Shown one piece after another: positions 38,118 through 51,001 of a stretch of DNA of 64,000 bases. Position 1 is the first letter of the stretch, and every line of letters begins with the position of its first letter. A program made the position numbers and the translations under genes. The DNA lies in assembly GCF_051401765.1 (NCBI RefSeq), contig NC_135064.1:21984001-22048000 (forward strand). Reading direction: 5' to 3'. The notes under the pieces are model-generated. The model made no database searches. It worked only from the letters and a program-made list of their open reading frames with translations, and was not told where the DNA came from. The stretch is from Calliopsis andreniformis. Its lineage: Eukaryota; Arthropoda; Insecta; Hymenoptera; Andrenidae.

Positions 38118-41100
38118 ACAAAGGATTGCGCGGACCGTGGCTGCCCGCTTGACGTTCGCCGATCCCTGCGAAACGATCGATCGATCCTCGAAACGAGCAC
38201 GATGACGTCGACGAGCGGTTCGAGCGGCAATGGAACCGTGAATCGATCGCGACACTGTGATAGGACTGCTGGAATGGAAACTGTCGGGGAATGAGGAATT
38301 ATTTCATCCTGCGTCACGCCGAGAGCCCCTTTTCGGAGGGGATGCTTTCGATAGAGGGTTGGATATGATTCGGTGGAGGAGGTTGCGATGATTTGAGGAC
38401 GAGATATGTGTGAATTTGTGTGAAAGGGTTGGGGTGAGTTTAAGCTTCGTTCAAATTAGTCAACTTGCTTGAACTCAAGCTGCTTGGATTCGAGTAGAGT
38501 GATGTCAAGTTTGTGTTCACATAAGTGAAGTTACTTCAATTCAAGCTGTCATACGAAAATAATAAAAATGGTGTCGGAACAGGTGGTACATGCTGGTTAT
38601 ATGGTTATGTATTTTTCAAACAAAATATGCACTTTTGACAGTTTCCTTGATATTCACATGTTCATCGATTGGCTTGAAATTTGCTCTGTATGGTACTATA
38701 CACGTATGTACGCATGAAAAAAGAAGACCATTCATTCAAACTGACCCCTGTCAAAGAAACCCCACTAATAATCAAAAACCAATATCTCACTTGCCTTCAT
38801 TAAACTACTTGCCATCATATCAAACAGTCCCTCGATTCAAAGCAACAGACAATTTGTTCTCATCGACGAATGAAATGGTAATCGAATATTTAGACTGTGT
38901 GGATTACTTTTCTCCTTCCGTCATGCACGTTTACAGCACCGCAGAACATGATACGCTACACTAAAATGGACACCAGCGAATCGCGGAAAAAGGAGGACGA
39001 TGTAGATCGGTGTAACGCTATACCCACGAATTATTAGCCAGCATCACGAGAGCTTATTACTCCACCGTTTCAGCGCAGTGCATGTCGTGGATGTAATCGA
39101 GTTTTTCGCCAAGGCCTCGTCCTGCTGCGTCTCGAAGACGCGGGAGGAAAGTTTGATACACCCTCGGAAAGCGATCCCCTCGGCTGAGGATGGGTCAGCC
39201 AGTGCTCGAGTACGGTCTCCTCGCTCCTTCCCGAACTCTCCTGCCCTCCCGTGACGTCACTGGGATCGTGTCAGTAGGTCAGAACCTGCATACGTGTGCG
39301 TCGGTGTTCGTTCGACGTACTGGGTGTTCGCAAATTGCATTTCCTTTCTGAAACTTCGGGCAAAGTACACAACGCTGCCTCGACGCGTTACATTCTGCCC
39401 CCGGTGTTTAGCTGGCAGTCTAGTTTTCAAGAAGTTACCAAGACATTAAAACATTGTACAGCGTCTCGTGGTTCTTGCTGAGAACGCTTTTTAGGAACGT
39501 TTATTTGCGCATTACTGTGGCTGGCTTCTTGTTAGATCTGGGAAAACGAAGTTTATTTAGCTAAGTCGAATATCACGAGTGAAAGACACTGGTTTCTGCA
39601 AGCTTCTTTAAGCTTTTTTGGTATCTTGAATTCATTTTTTAAACTGTTTTTGATAATTAGGGAAATGTTCTTTAAATTCCTGATGAGGAGACTGTAGAAT
39701 TAGGTTAATAAAATCTCATTTTAGGGTCCCTGAATTTACAAGATCTAGTATCTATATCTCATCGAATAATCCTGAAGGTCTGCAGAGTTCACAAACTCTC
39801 GAAGTCAGTATCGAACCCGAGAAGTTTAGAGCTGACCCTATTTGTCCTCACCAACTGTGGGTGGTCAATATAGGATTTCTTGAGTATCGACTCATCCACG
39901 ATTCATCCCACGAGCCCAGTGCCGACTTTGGGAAACTTTACGTTTATTATTTCAGTGCCGCCATCCCAGAGCTGTCAGTTCTATGTCTTAGGAGTAAGAT
40001 GTCATCCATATCACAAATTTAAGATCATCTGCATTGACGTAACGCGAATGAAGAATTATATTCGTTCGATTAACTCCTTTACGCGTCGCTCCCTGAACGC
40101 AGCGTTTTCCCCAAGATAAAGGTTAAAGTTTATCGAGTCTCTGCGACCTCGACGATTTACCGTGGTCGTTAATTTCTTCCGCAACGTTACCCTTAAGCAA
40201 GACAAATTTTTCCATAGCCCGTGTTTGTAAGTATCTGTTCTACGTAATGACGTTAACGTGCCTTTGATCATCATTTGTTTTCCATCCATTTTTCACCAGA
40301 GAGTCGCCCAAAGATTGCGTGGAACTCTGCCAACAAAGCTTCCCCGATGATCGAGTCCAGGTCGCACTCTTGGTAATACGTAGCTTGAAATATTTTAACA
40401 CGAAAACTGCCTGAGACTTCAGAAATATGATAGAAACTTTTATCGATAGAAGAATTTAAATTTGAAAACTTTATTTCAGTTCGCTCTTTTATTTCTCTAG
40501 AATTTTCAGAGATTTCTTTTCGCGTATCAATCCTTATATAAAACGGAATAACACCTATATTATTTAATGAAAAATAAAAGTATTCAGAATGAAAAGTCTC
40601 TTCCATGCTCCTAAAAAAGTCATATCTTAATCTCGAGTGTCTCCACCCAGCAAGGATGAAAACATTAAACGTTGAACTCCGTAACGAAAGAGTCGCAAGG
40701 TGGACCATTATCCTCCCCTAGTGATTTATCGTCGGATCTGCTCTCAAGTTTTGCGTCTTGTGCTCCTAATGGGCAATAACGCGACGATGATGCGCGCAAT
40801 TATCCCGCTGTTCCCCGTAGTCTGCTTCCGAAGACAACCTCGGAGGAGCGAGCAAAAAGACGGGCAGACCTCGCTGCGGTCGCAGCACCAGTGACCTTGG
40901 TCCCGAGCACGTTGCAGTCGATTCGATGCAGAAATTGCTGTGGCATCACCTCTCCGTGTGCACCTTCGACTCCCAAACGGTCGGTTAAATTGCAGAGTTA
41001 TCGTCGGCGATTCGAGCGAAGTCTATCAATGTTAGGGCTTCGCCGAATAAGGACGATAAAGTATCGTGACTTATACATTCCACTTCTGATGATACACCTT

Positions 41101-44100
41101 GGAGCCACACGTCTGAATAATTTCCTAAAATTCCATTTCTCCTCAGAAAAGCTGAATTTTACGTAATTTTATGTCTCTATATTTTATCTCAGTCAATATT
41201 GATATAAAAAACTGTTCAATTTTCCAATATAACAGCAGCACTCGCGGCTCAGCTCGAACAAAATGATATTTCGGCTGGAGTGTCGCACGGTTCGGTGGAC
41301 ATGAATTTTCGAGCGGAGCAACATTCCGATCGTTATACACGCGGTCAACGTTGCACCGACATTGAACCAGTGCAATGCTGCAATGCAGGTGGACCAGCCG
41401 GTGCAGCTGGAAGATGCGTAGGCAGTTGGAGGCTGGAGCCACCGTCTACCGCAAATCTCTCTCGCGGCTCCCGCAGATGTTATCATCCGCCGCAAGATAT
41501 CTGCGATCCTGTCTTCTCTTCGCCTCCTCCGAGGGCCTGCAAGAAATCATCTCGCTCACATGGAATAGGAGGAGACCAAGGAGGAGGCGGATGGGCCGAG
41601 TGACAGCCGAGAACGCAGGAGGATAGGGGAACCGTTTCGCAACCCTTTGTTCCGTGGCTCGCGAACATGGGACAGGGGAATATTTTTCTGACGGTGAATA
41701 ATTCATCGTGACGAATGGTACTGCGAGCCTGTCGGATACAGTGTTGATAGGCTCTGCCTGTGTCTCTAAACCGCTGTTTGCTACATATCAATTCGGGGAG
41801 AGATAGCTGGGGAACAGTGTTGCGTTTCAGGGTTGGTGTAGAACTTCGGTTGGCGGAAATCAACGAATTTCGTCACGTAGAATTTTATTTCGGGGTGGAA
41901 AACTGTGTGGTTGTGGTGTGCAGAGTCTCGTTGTGTAATTTGGAAAAGTGCTCTCCGTGGAGTATTGATCTTGTTTCAGAAAGGCGCTATAGATTCTGTG
42001 TATCGCTTTAACTCCTGAAGCTATTTGGATAGCTAGTGTTCCTTGGCTAATGCATCGACCATTGAACAAGCTTAGTTTCAGAAATTTGTGGCCCTCCGCG
42101 TCTAGGCTTCTATTGTTACAGACTTTCGTGTACATACGCTGGGTCTACTGATGGAGTTAGTAGATGTTTCGACTTCCTGATGAAGCTGGATGCAGGTGAA
42201 CTGAATTCCTAGTGGATCCTGTTCAAGTTTAGACAAGTACCTCGAGTTCACTTCTACATAAAAATAGATAGATAAATATTCTTCTGAGTAGCGTAGTGAC
42301 TTCATTCAGAAATTTATAAAATCACTATGCATATTAAAATGACAGTGTCAGTGAAAATCAGTTTCGTAACCCATCTGCCTGTTGTACTATATACCATATT
42401 ACTTTTCAGGCGTCTTACCATTTCATTTCTGTGCCCATTGAGCCCAAGTTCAATTTCGATATTTCGAATTGGCTGAATGATTGAAAGCGAACGGAATTGG
42501 GATACACTTCTCAGTTTTGATTGCTAACTCTTCGATTTATGGAAAGTTGAAACGGCTGAGGCAGGAGGCTAAAACCAAAACAGATTTGCATACTGCTGCA
42601 AGGTAGATTTATGCGAAGCAACGTACTGTTGGTTGGTTCCGCAATAGAGCGAGGTGAAATTGGATTCGGGAGTTCAAGGATGGAACCGATTCTCCAAGGA
42701 CGATCACGAATCACGGCAGTTCCGGGGCGGTTTGTCTCTAATGCCCTGTTTCAATTTCGTTGAAAGACAGCTCGGTGCATAACGCCGCGGTCTAATTTAA
42801 ATCGAGTTCGCGGGAAAAGTTTGATCGATAGAATAAAACTTTCCCTGATTGCGATTCGGGGAGCGGTTGCTTCGAGAGGCAACAATTTGCCTCGCTTCTG
42901 TTCATTAGACCGTTCACTTCTCTGCAACTACGCTCGTTCTTTCTGCGGGAACTTCAATAACAAGCGCGTTCTTTTATCAGATTCCCGAGAGAAAAATACC
43001 GAACTCGATCTCGTCGGGATCTCTCTCATTTGGATACGATGATCTCATGTTTTACGCAGGTTCTGTAGAACTCTCAATGTCAGACTTCGATTCATCTGTA
43101 CAGATATGGAAACATAAATTACAGTGATTTTTATGAATTCCAAGGAATCGTGTCAGTAATATTAATCCCTCTAAACTTCTTTTAAGAGATATAAATAACG
43201 ATTAAGTTCATTTCTGGCTTTAAAAGTCATTTAGAAAATATGTAACTTTGAGCAAATCCCATAAATTTTTGAAGCTAATGAATTGCAAGGAAACTTCAGA
43301 GATGAAACAAAATACAATATCCAACGTGCAATACTGTAATGAAATGTAACTATAATATATACCTACTGCAATGATAAAAAAATTACCATAGGTACTACTA
43401 ACCCTATACCTCTCTTCTAAATTCATACAGTTTCTTTATTTTCTTCCCTTCATACTCTATCCTTCGTAACTGAGATATCAAATTCATACCCATATTTAAT
43501 CATCTTTAACTAATATTAAATTTCAGAAACATGATCCTCATATAAACCCAAAGAACCTATGAAAATCACCCCAAAAACTGCACAGAGTTGCATCTCCAAG
43601 AGCTGAGAAACTCAGTACTAAAATCAGAAGACAGATCAAGACATTAAAGATCGGAGAAATATGAAGAAAACTTCGCCTTCAACCTCCTTCACAGGTGGGA
43701 CTTATCAGACTGGTAACGGAAGCTGAGAAGTAAAAGATCGACGCGAGAGCAACGCTTCAGAGTACTCGACATTAAATCACTCGTAATTACGAGCACCGCC
43801 AACGGCATTGTCTCCTACGCGCGCACGTATTATCAGGCATCTATTCATTACCGCAACCGTAATTGCGCGTGTAAACGTAGCCACGAGTGCGCGCATAGAC
43901 GGCCGCGCGTCGGCTTTGCTTTCAGTCCCTTTATTATCCGGGCGCAAAATCGATCGGCTGACATTCCAGTGGCACCAAGGCGTGCAGTAATAGCTTTTCT
44001 TTGCCCCCATAATTTCCGCGAGAACGCGTGACTCACGACCTACATTCTTCTCCGGACCATGGACACCTTTCGTCCTGGCCACACATGGATACGTTTATTG

Positions 44101-45475
44101 CTCGTAAAATCGAGGAACTCGTAAGGGTGCTGGGAATCCCGATATCGATTACAGGGGACAGCGAAATTCCTTGCAATTGGAACAAAGAGAGCTAGTACAC
44201 GGTCTGAAACTTGGTTCTGTTCGAAGTAGATGTGGTAAACCTGTGGCAGACCAAGTAGATTAGGCCTGATTAGGCATAGTCAGTGGACGTGGACTCTAGT
44301 GGTATTCTAGGCTGGAGTCTGAATTAGCTGAGACTGTTATATAGTGTATATAGCTTCAGCAGTGTTAGTAGTTTCAACTGAATTTCTGACTGCAGCCTAG
44401 AAAGGAGTTTGAAGTATCTTTGGATTGAGACGTAAACTAGATATAGCTTAGATTTTTACTACGTCTGAGTTCAATTGAAATTGGATCTATGGAAGCTTTG
44501 AAGTAGATTAACTTTGAATTAGACACGTGTATCGTCCAAGTTTGATATACGTGTAGCTTAGATATAATTAAGATCGAATCGAGATGTCCAACTTAAATTT
44601 ACGCAGATTCTAAGCGACATTTATTAAACAACCCGACCTACATGAACGAGATATCTAATTTAGATCCAATTTGAATCTGCATGAAGTCATAAAACCTACA
44701 CTGAACCGAAGCTAGATCTAGACATTATCTAATAATAAGTCCTATACCTCTCTAGAATCGATACTTCTACTTCGCGAGTACAATCTACTATAAGCTATGT
44801 CTCCACTGAGGCAACAACGATCAACATTTTGTCGCTTCTTGTGTAAAACATAAGAACGCAGAACATTTTTGTACTCTAGTTCCTAAACACAAAGGCAAAT
44901 AAAAATTCAAATGCATATATGCCCGAAAGCGCACACCGTTTCAGTCAGAGACGACAAAATGTTCCTCGTTGGTGGCTCAGTATAGACACAGCTCAAGTAG
45001 ATAAAGACAACGTTCTCCAGCATGAAGAATGACGCCAAGAAGAGCCTCCCAAAGAAAAATCCACCAACGCGTCCCCACCGCGGGCACAATGCGAGGAGCT
45101 CCAGACACCGCCAACAAAAGGGAGAGAACAGAAATTCAGCCACGGTAAACACTCTCTTCGAGTTTCGCAATCGTCCCGTCCACCTCGGTAACAAACACCG
45201 TCTCTATCCTCTAAACCTTCTCCCGTCGAACGCGTGCAGGGATATGTAGGTGGTTAGCCGAGCAGTCGGCGGTGTATCAGGAGAGCAGACAGGTAGAAAG
45301 AGAGTGGACAAAGCAAAAGGAGAAAGATGCCCGGGACCGAACAAGAGGAACAAGATGGGAACGGTCGAGGACGAGGGGCAGAACGAGGAAGCGAGGAGAA
45401 AGAGAGAAAGAAAGAAGAATGGTGGGGTTGGTACGAGCGGCTCCAAGCACGTGGGGCCTACTCCGTGTGTCTCGT

Positions 45476-45520
45476 TCAGTAGTGCTCTCAGTTGCCTTCC
45501 AACGATTTCGCACCGGATGT
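45476..45520 (+). promoter_or_regulatory. Candidate core promoter of the secreted-protein gene
   Basis: Two arthropod initiator words, TCAGT, lie at 45476-45480 and 45488-45492. A downstream-promoter-like GGATGT follows at 45515-45520, beginning 25 bases after the A of the second initiator, slightly closer than the usual spacing. The start codon is about 170 bases downstream. No TATA box is seen. Confidence 0.25.
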
Positions 45521-45662
45521 CCATCGAGCCTCTTCCACGCACCCGCCGCAGCTCGTTCGTTCGCACGTCGCCTCGTTGCCGGATAAAATCACCGAGAATG
45601 TGATCGTTCGTCGCGGTCCCTTCAGTCACGTTCGAGAATCGATCGAAGGCAAGCGCAACACG

Positions 45663-46141
45663 ATGGCTTCGACACCGAAAATCCTGCTCACGTGCGCGTT
45701 GATCGTCCTCCCGATCGAGATCGCCTCGGTTGAACACTTCCCCAGTGACCATCATGGATTCCTGAGCCACAAAGTGATCCTGCCGCTCTGGTACCACGAG
45801 AAACTGACTCGTTCGCGACACGATCGCGATGGAAGGGGTCTCCAGCAGACCAGTGCCAGAAGTTGGGCCTCGCAGGATTCTTACACTGAAAGGACTACCT
45901 CGACAGCTGCGCCAGTGACCGCTACGATAAGGTATCACGTGGATCATCGGGTCCACGAGCAGCGACCTGGTGTCTCGAAACAGGAGAAGTTTAACGCGAT
46001 CGCGGTAGCTGAATTCGGTGGTACCAGGGCTATTGCTTACGCTGGATACCACAATCATCGCCATCAGCCGAGGGAGGCTGTTACTCAGAGCTACCAACAC
46101 CTGGCTACCACTCCTGCGACTTATACGAGGCATCATCCTGG
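45663..46141 (+). CDS. First coding exon of a secreted, cysteine-free, histidine-rich protein
   Basis: The exon starts at the first in-frame ATG, in a good context (CACGATGG), and runs 159 codons plus two bases to a consensus donor, CCTGG|GTAAGT. Residues 1-22 form a signal peptide: MASTPK, a hydrophobic core ILLTCALIVLPI, and a likely cut after EIAS. The remaining 138 residues contain no cysteine, about 15 histidines (for example GYHNHRHQP and TRHHPG), and a Thr/Ser/Ala-rich stretch (TERTTSTAAPVTATIRYH). Third positions are strongly G/C. The product is probably exported, but no domain or family is recognised; an extracellular matrix or cuticle-like protein is one possibility. The exon ends in phase 2, so later exons must begin by completing a Gly codon; none downstream is convincing. 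The long antisense frame is judged a shadow. Confidence 0.7.
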
Positions 46142-48433
46142 GTAAGTGGACACTTGAGCTTTTGTGTACTGTTCCTTGAGGGAGATGGATTGGGTTGGGT
46201 GGGTGTGTCCTGTGAGGTATGATGGATTTTAATTGGTGGTCTAAGGGCATGTGGAGATTTCGATACTGTTTTTTGAGATTTATAATGGTTCCTGTGAGAG
46301 TTTCAGATATGTTTAAATCGTGAATATCTGAATGGTGGTTATATTGAGAAATTGCAAGAGGAAATGGAAGGATCGCTGGAGAATACCAGCGATTATGGTT
46401 TGATTATTCGCACCGTTATCTGCCTGTCGATGCTAATAATCAACAGTTCATCCCAGATGTCTTTGCATCTTGGTGCAAACGTAATCATCGCTCGTGTCGC
46501 TTGTGTATGATCAAAGGGAACACGTGTACAGTCTATGCATTGCAATCGTGCTGGATCATCCTTCATCTCAGCGGTCAAAGAAAGGCTCTAAATTGGTCGA
46601 TAAAAATTAAGGAAGGAACTCATCAATGTTTAAGAAAATTGATTATATCTTCGGGAAAATCTAGCACTTCTATCTATAAGCTTAATGAATACTAAAATAC
46701 CTCTTTTAATAAAGAAATTCCAGAACTACAATTTTTCGATCTCCATTTTCTTGAACTCAAATAAAAAATATTTTTCTAAATTATGAAAACAACACACTAT
46801 AATTGCATCGTTTTCTCAATTTCCATCCAAAATAGAATTGAAATTAAAGCTACTTGTGAAAATAGATTACCAACTACAGACACTAAAGTTTCAGAAATAG
46901 TATTACAGACACAACATGAAGCGATCTAGGAAATAGGCTTTGCTAAACATGACGGTAAAATGGCTAGCCATCGTTTCAGAGAGAGAACAGAACCCACACA
47001 AAATTGCGTACCCAATTTTACAGCAACATCCGCGATCGAAAGAGATCAACTTCTCGAGGTATCCACCTACTCCTGGGATATCGACTTCGCTCAGCTTTCT
47101 GCACGAAGCAGAATGTTTTCTGGCATTCACCCTCGAACGTAGGTGTCCAGCATCAAAAGGTGAAATGGCAAACGGAGAATCGGAGTTAAATTCGAGCGGA
47201 AAACTTTACGATCTGTCAGATAAAGCGCAACTCACGCGTTTAAACGAGTCGGCGCTCGTGGTTAGCCGCTAGTCACGGAATTATTACCTGGAACGTTAAT
47301 TTATTGCGCTGGCCTGCAATCTTTGTCTAATTTTTAACGCGAGATAGTGATCTGCAGCCATTTCTTACCTGTTGGCAGGAAGTAGCAATGCGCAATCTGT
47401 GTTTGACTTTGATACATGAGTCTCCGAGCATTGACAGAGGCTGTTCAGTTAATGATCTCTTTTCCACGCAGACTGTTTAATGAAGATCCAATTGTTGAAT
47501 ATTTTGTAAGTGTTTGATGTTTGTAGAGAAACGTGATTAAAGAGTATTGTGGAGTTCTGCTTCGCTGTTCTTTGGTTTGTCTATAGAATATAGAAGTACA
47601 AAACTAAAAATTTGAAAAGTTTGAGAATGTGAAATATTAATTACAGATTCGTAAAACAAACTACGACATATTTTTCTATTTTATTGGTAATCATTTTCAA
47701 GATTAAAATAATGTGAATGCATACTCAATAAAACATACCCAGCTAAGGAATCACTCTAATTTTTTCAGATCTTTCATTCACAATTACATAAACTATATGA
47801 ATATTACAGAATATAATCGACTACCCCTAGCAAAAAGTTTTCCATCAAATACAACAATATAAAATTATTTAAGAATATTGTAGTGTTTGAAGTACAAAAT
47901 GCTATTGTATGAATATAGAACATATTGGGAATATTACATTCAGGGTCCATATACAGGTTTCAGTATACAGTATCATTTTACATTTTCAAAAGCCACAATA
48001 TTTTAAAATAATTCCATATTGCTGCGTTTGATCGAAAACCCCAAGAGTACGCAGAAAAAAGTCACAAGTCTCTATCCCTCTCAGACTCACAAATAATAAA
48101 TTCGTACCGCCTGTTTCTCAATGATAGAAAATATGATAAACACCTTTCACCTGCAACACTCGGCCACATTTTACAAGATCAGTCTCGTTACTTATCCAGG
48201 GGATTTTACATATCTTTATCGTACACACGAGCCATATCCACTGCTTGGACCCGTTGAACCGATCCCGAAAAAAGGGTGTCCTCGATATTTATCAACCGGT
48301 CCGTATTTACGAGCAATAAACGGCGCGCCATATCCGGCACGATGATGATGTACGATCGCGAAACGAGCGCAAAGGCCTCGCGTACGCGAGCCCTCCGTCA
48401 AAAGGTTCGCTCGGCGGCCTGCCTTTTGCCGCT

Positions 48434-48455
48434 TAATTAATCGCCCGATTAATTA
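48434..48455. promoter_or_regulatory. Perfect palindromic pair of homeodomain-type sites
   Basis: TAATTAATCG is followed after two bases by its exact reverse complement CGATTAATTA. Each half holds a TAATTA core. Head-to-head TAAT sites suit dimers of homeodomain proteins; CG-containing words and a CACGTG-like E-box (CACGTG at 48481-48486) lie close by. Regulatory function is inferred from the motif only. Confidence 0.45.
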
Positions 48456-49901
48456 TCTCGCGCGTAACGCGTTCCACTGTCACGTGCAATCATTGGAATT
48501 GTTGGTGCGCGACGGCGACGGTTCCCCTTCGTCTTGCTTTAAAGGTTTCACGCTTGCGACATTACTTTCGGTGCTGCGACGACTGGAATCGATAGACGTC
48601 AATTACGTTTGCGCGAAATCACGACGTGCCATCGCGATTGCGACAATGTCTACTATTGAAGAGTAAACGTGTAATAGCTTTCAGTAATTCTTTCTAAAAG
48701 GCTGCGGGGTTCGAGGGATATTTCACTTTGATGGAATTTTGATGCGTTATTATGTTAAAGCTACTGTGTAGCTTTTCGAATATCGCAATTGTTTGAAATA
48801 TACAGAGGGTTTCAGAATCTGGAAATCGAAAATGAATCGATCCATAGGGTATGTAACATTTTTGGCTTAGAATGACCCTCCAATTATGTTGGCAAAGTTT
48901 GTAGATTGAGATCTGAAACAGCCTGTAGTTTCAGCTGTGTTATTAGGAAATCGATTTCATCAGAGTGTTAATATTACGATGAAATTAAGCAGTAAAATCT
49001 GTCGCTTTTCCAAGAAAATAAAGTAGCACCAGGCTATCTAAAATCAGCAACTTCATTAGCAGCAGTCCAATCCATAATCAAGTCGAGCAGTATCAATTAT
49101 TCCACTTGCAAGGGACCGAGCCCGCGTTTCCCTCAGCCGTTCTCGCGGCTGCGAAAACGAGAGGAGTGAAAGGTTGCCGAGGGATGTCGGTAATGCGGTC
49201 ATTAACGTGTTACGTCACTGAACACTGTCGGGAGCTTGGCTTTTCGGTGATTTAAGGAGCACCTAATTGATCATTCGACATGGTTGTCGCGATCGGCGAT
49301 TTACCTCTCGCCTTTTCAGCTCTACTCCTTTTCGCTTTGCCAAAGTGAGCGACTCGTAGCGCAAGAACCGCTAATGCGACTGCGTCGACTGAATCGATGA
49401 TCGAAGTGACAAGAGCAACCATTAGATTTCGCCTAGCGGATTCTTGGACTTTGGTGAGACAGGAATCTGATACGTTGCAAAGGTTAAGCTGCTGTCGAAG
49501 GCCCTAGATGAAATGCGTGATACTACCTTGAGTAGAGAAAACGGAATTTAACATGTATGCACATGAATACGCACTGCTTTGGAATCGGCTGCGGTTTCAA
49601 ACGGAACTGCCCATTAAAAGGCAGGTCTTCAAGGATAATTGAGAATGATGACGACTGTAATGAGGACTAACCATATTCAGGAACCTACAATCATAAACAA
49701 TTACCTTGGAGAAAAGTAAGGAAATTACACTTGCCACGAACTGTTAATTAAATGAGTATTTTAAGGCCAACTGACTTTTGCAACAAATTGTGTTATACCT
49801 TCTTCTATTCTATTTTATTTTTATTAGTATTATTTTCTTCATTATTATTGTATTATTTTACGTTTTACTGTCGCCAAAGGCTCCTTCCTTGAATCTAGTA
49901 A

Positions 49902-49926
49902 ACTATTACTATTATTATTATTATTA
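49902..49926 (+). repeat. ATT/TTA trinucleotide microsatellite
   Basis: A run of TAT/TTA triplets closes an A/T-only tract that begins near 49800. Simple-sequence DNA without other function visible. Confidence 0.8.
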
Positions 49927-50559
49927 AAAGTCTCACCAGCCAAGCTTCCCAAACCCAACCTCTGAGAAGACAGATTCCACACAGGAGCCAGCGTCGTGAG
50001 AGAAATTAATGGTCCCCAAAGTCATTGAAGTGATAAAAGCTCGATAAAACAGAACCCTTATCTCGAAGCCACCGCGTTGAGGAAACTTGGAAGCCCCTAA
50101 TTTCAGCTCCTTCCCTCCAAGCGAGTCCCAGCGCGCTTCACGGCAGCCTGGCACATCTCGACTCTTTTCCGCGCTCGTGTACATTATCTCCCAACAGCGT
50201 CCGGGTCATTTTGCATCGTTTCAATGACTGCTCGTCAAGGCGAGGGCCCGCAGGCGTTTACACCGAGCGGTGGCGCGTGAACGTGGCCACCTTTGTCCGC
50301 GTGAAACAAAGCTCTCCTTGCACGCACGTGAAAGAACTCTCGCTGGATCCCTCGTCACTGTTTAGCCTGAATGCGATAATTTAGCGCGCCTGCTATTCCA
50401 CCTTCGCGCTGTTCTTTACCCTTTGTCTGTGCCCTCGTCTCCAGTTTTCTCGCGCTGATTCCGCTGATCGAGCTACGTTGATCAGATCCACGTCCCAATG
50501 GTTGGAAAATTCCTGGTGAAATATATTCGAGATCAGCCAGATAGCGTACGAAGTCTTGA

Positions 50560-50700
50560 AGACGTCTATTTTATGTCCATTTTATGGCTGAACGTCTTAC
50601 GACATAATTTGGTCGTCTTAAAAACATCTAATAGTGTATGTCTTAAAAACTTGCGAAATTCGGGTCCATAAGACGACTTTGGGCTAAGTGGGGGTATATG
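50560..50700. repeat. Degenerate repeat with GTCTTAAAAAC and AGACGTC words, left of the solo LTR
   Basis: GTCTTAAAAAC occurs twice about 30 bases apart. GTCGTCTTA near 50613 is mirrored by TAAGACGAC near 50671, giving a 9-bp inverted repeat. AGACGTC palindromes also occur. This suggests a decayed transposon into which, or beside which, the LTR inserted. The family is not identified. Confidence 0.35.
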
Positions 50701-50706
50701 AAACAG

Positions 50707-51001
50707 TGATGTCAAGCATGTCAGACATTGATAGCCAATAGCTGGTATTTCCTGTAATGTTATATAGTTTGGTGTTGGAAGGGTCGTCTGTTTGTGTGGA
50801 CGAGGGTTCTTTTTGGTTCGTTCAGTTCCAATTCGAGAGTCCCAGAAAACACACGACATTGTCATCGCCTTAATAGAGTTTTAGTATTAAGTTTGTTTTC
50901 GTTTTTTCCCTCTTTTTGTATTAATTTATCTATACTATTGGATACGCGAGATCCCTGTATTATAATAAACAAATATATTACATTATAACTAAGAACTTAC
51001 A
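50707..51001 (+). mobile_element. Solo LTR of an LTR retrotransposon (295 bp), with 4-bp target duplication
   Basis: The segment begins TGATGTCAAG and ends ACTTACA, giving the TG...CA ends of a long terminal repeat. It is flanked by ACAG on both sides (50703-50706 and 51002-51005), a 4-bp target duplication that could be read as 5 bp (AACAG). Inside, an initiator-like TCAGT (50822-50826) and an AATAAA (50964-50969) about 30 bases from the end are placed as expected for the U3/R/U5 layout on the plus strand. No second LTR or internal gag-pol sequence is present in the window, so it is a solo LTR left by recombination. The duplication length suits Ty3/gypsy-type elements, but the family is not proven. 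Confidence 0.7.

Larger units (their letters stand above)
31101..45400. other. Gene-poor stretch with repeated GC-rich islands
   Basis: GC-rich islands lie at about 32200-32960, 33640-34600, 35080-35750, 37430-38330, 39000-39500, 40700-41640 and 43680-44100, spaced 1-3 kb apart. Several have A/C-rich left and G/T-rich right borders. Between 44230 and 44750 lies a low-complexity tract that is G/T-rich in its left half and A/C-rich in its right half, the reverse order expected between two islands. Apart from the low-confidence frame at 37575-38117 no coding sequence is supported. Confidence 0.4.
46142..50702. other. AT-rich stretch after the secreted-protein exon, possibly its first intron
   Basis: This begins with the donor of the secreted-protein exon and a G/T-rich tract (46180-46350). 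Candidate acceptors lie at 47775 (after TCTAATTTTTTCAG) and 49310 (after CTCGCCTTTTCAG), but each opens only a short frame, so no second exon is called. A GC-richer, homeodomain-word-rich block lies at 48180-48660, with others at 49090-49420 and 50100-50480. An ATT/TTA microsatellite is at 49902-49926. Confidence 0.4.

Noticed and set aside
45204..46250. 348-codon minus-strand open frame, the longest in the window
   Set aside because: It lies antisense to the exon with a signal peptide, good start context and consensus donor. Its protein is low-complexity and has no domain. The open antisense frame is a by-product of GC-rich codons on the plus strand.
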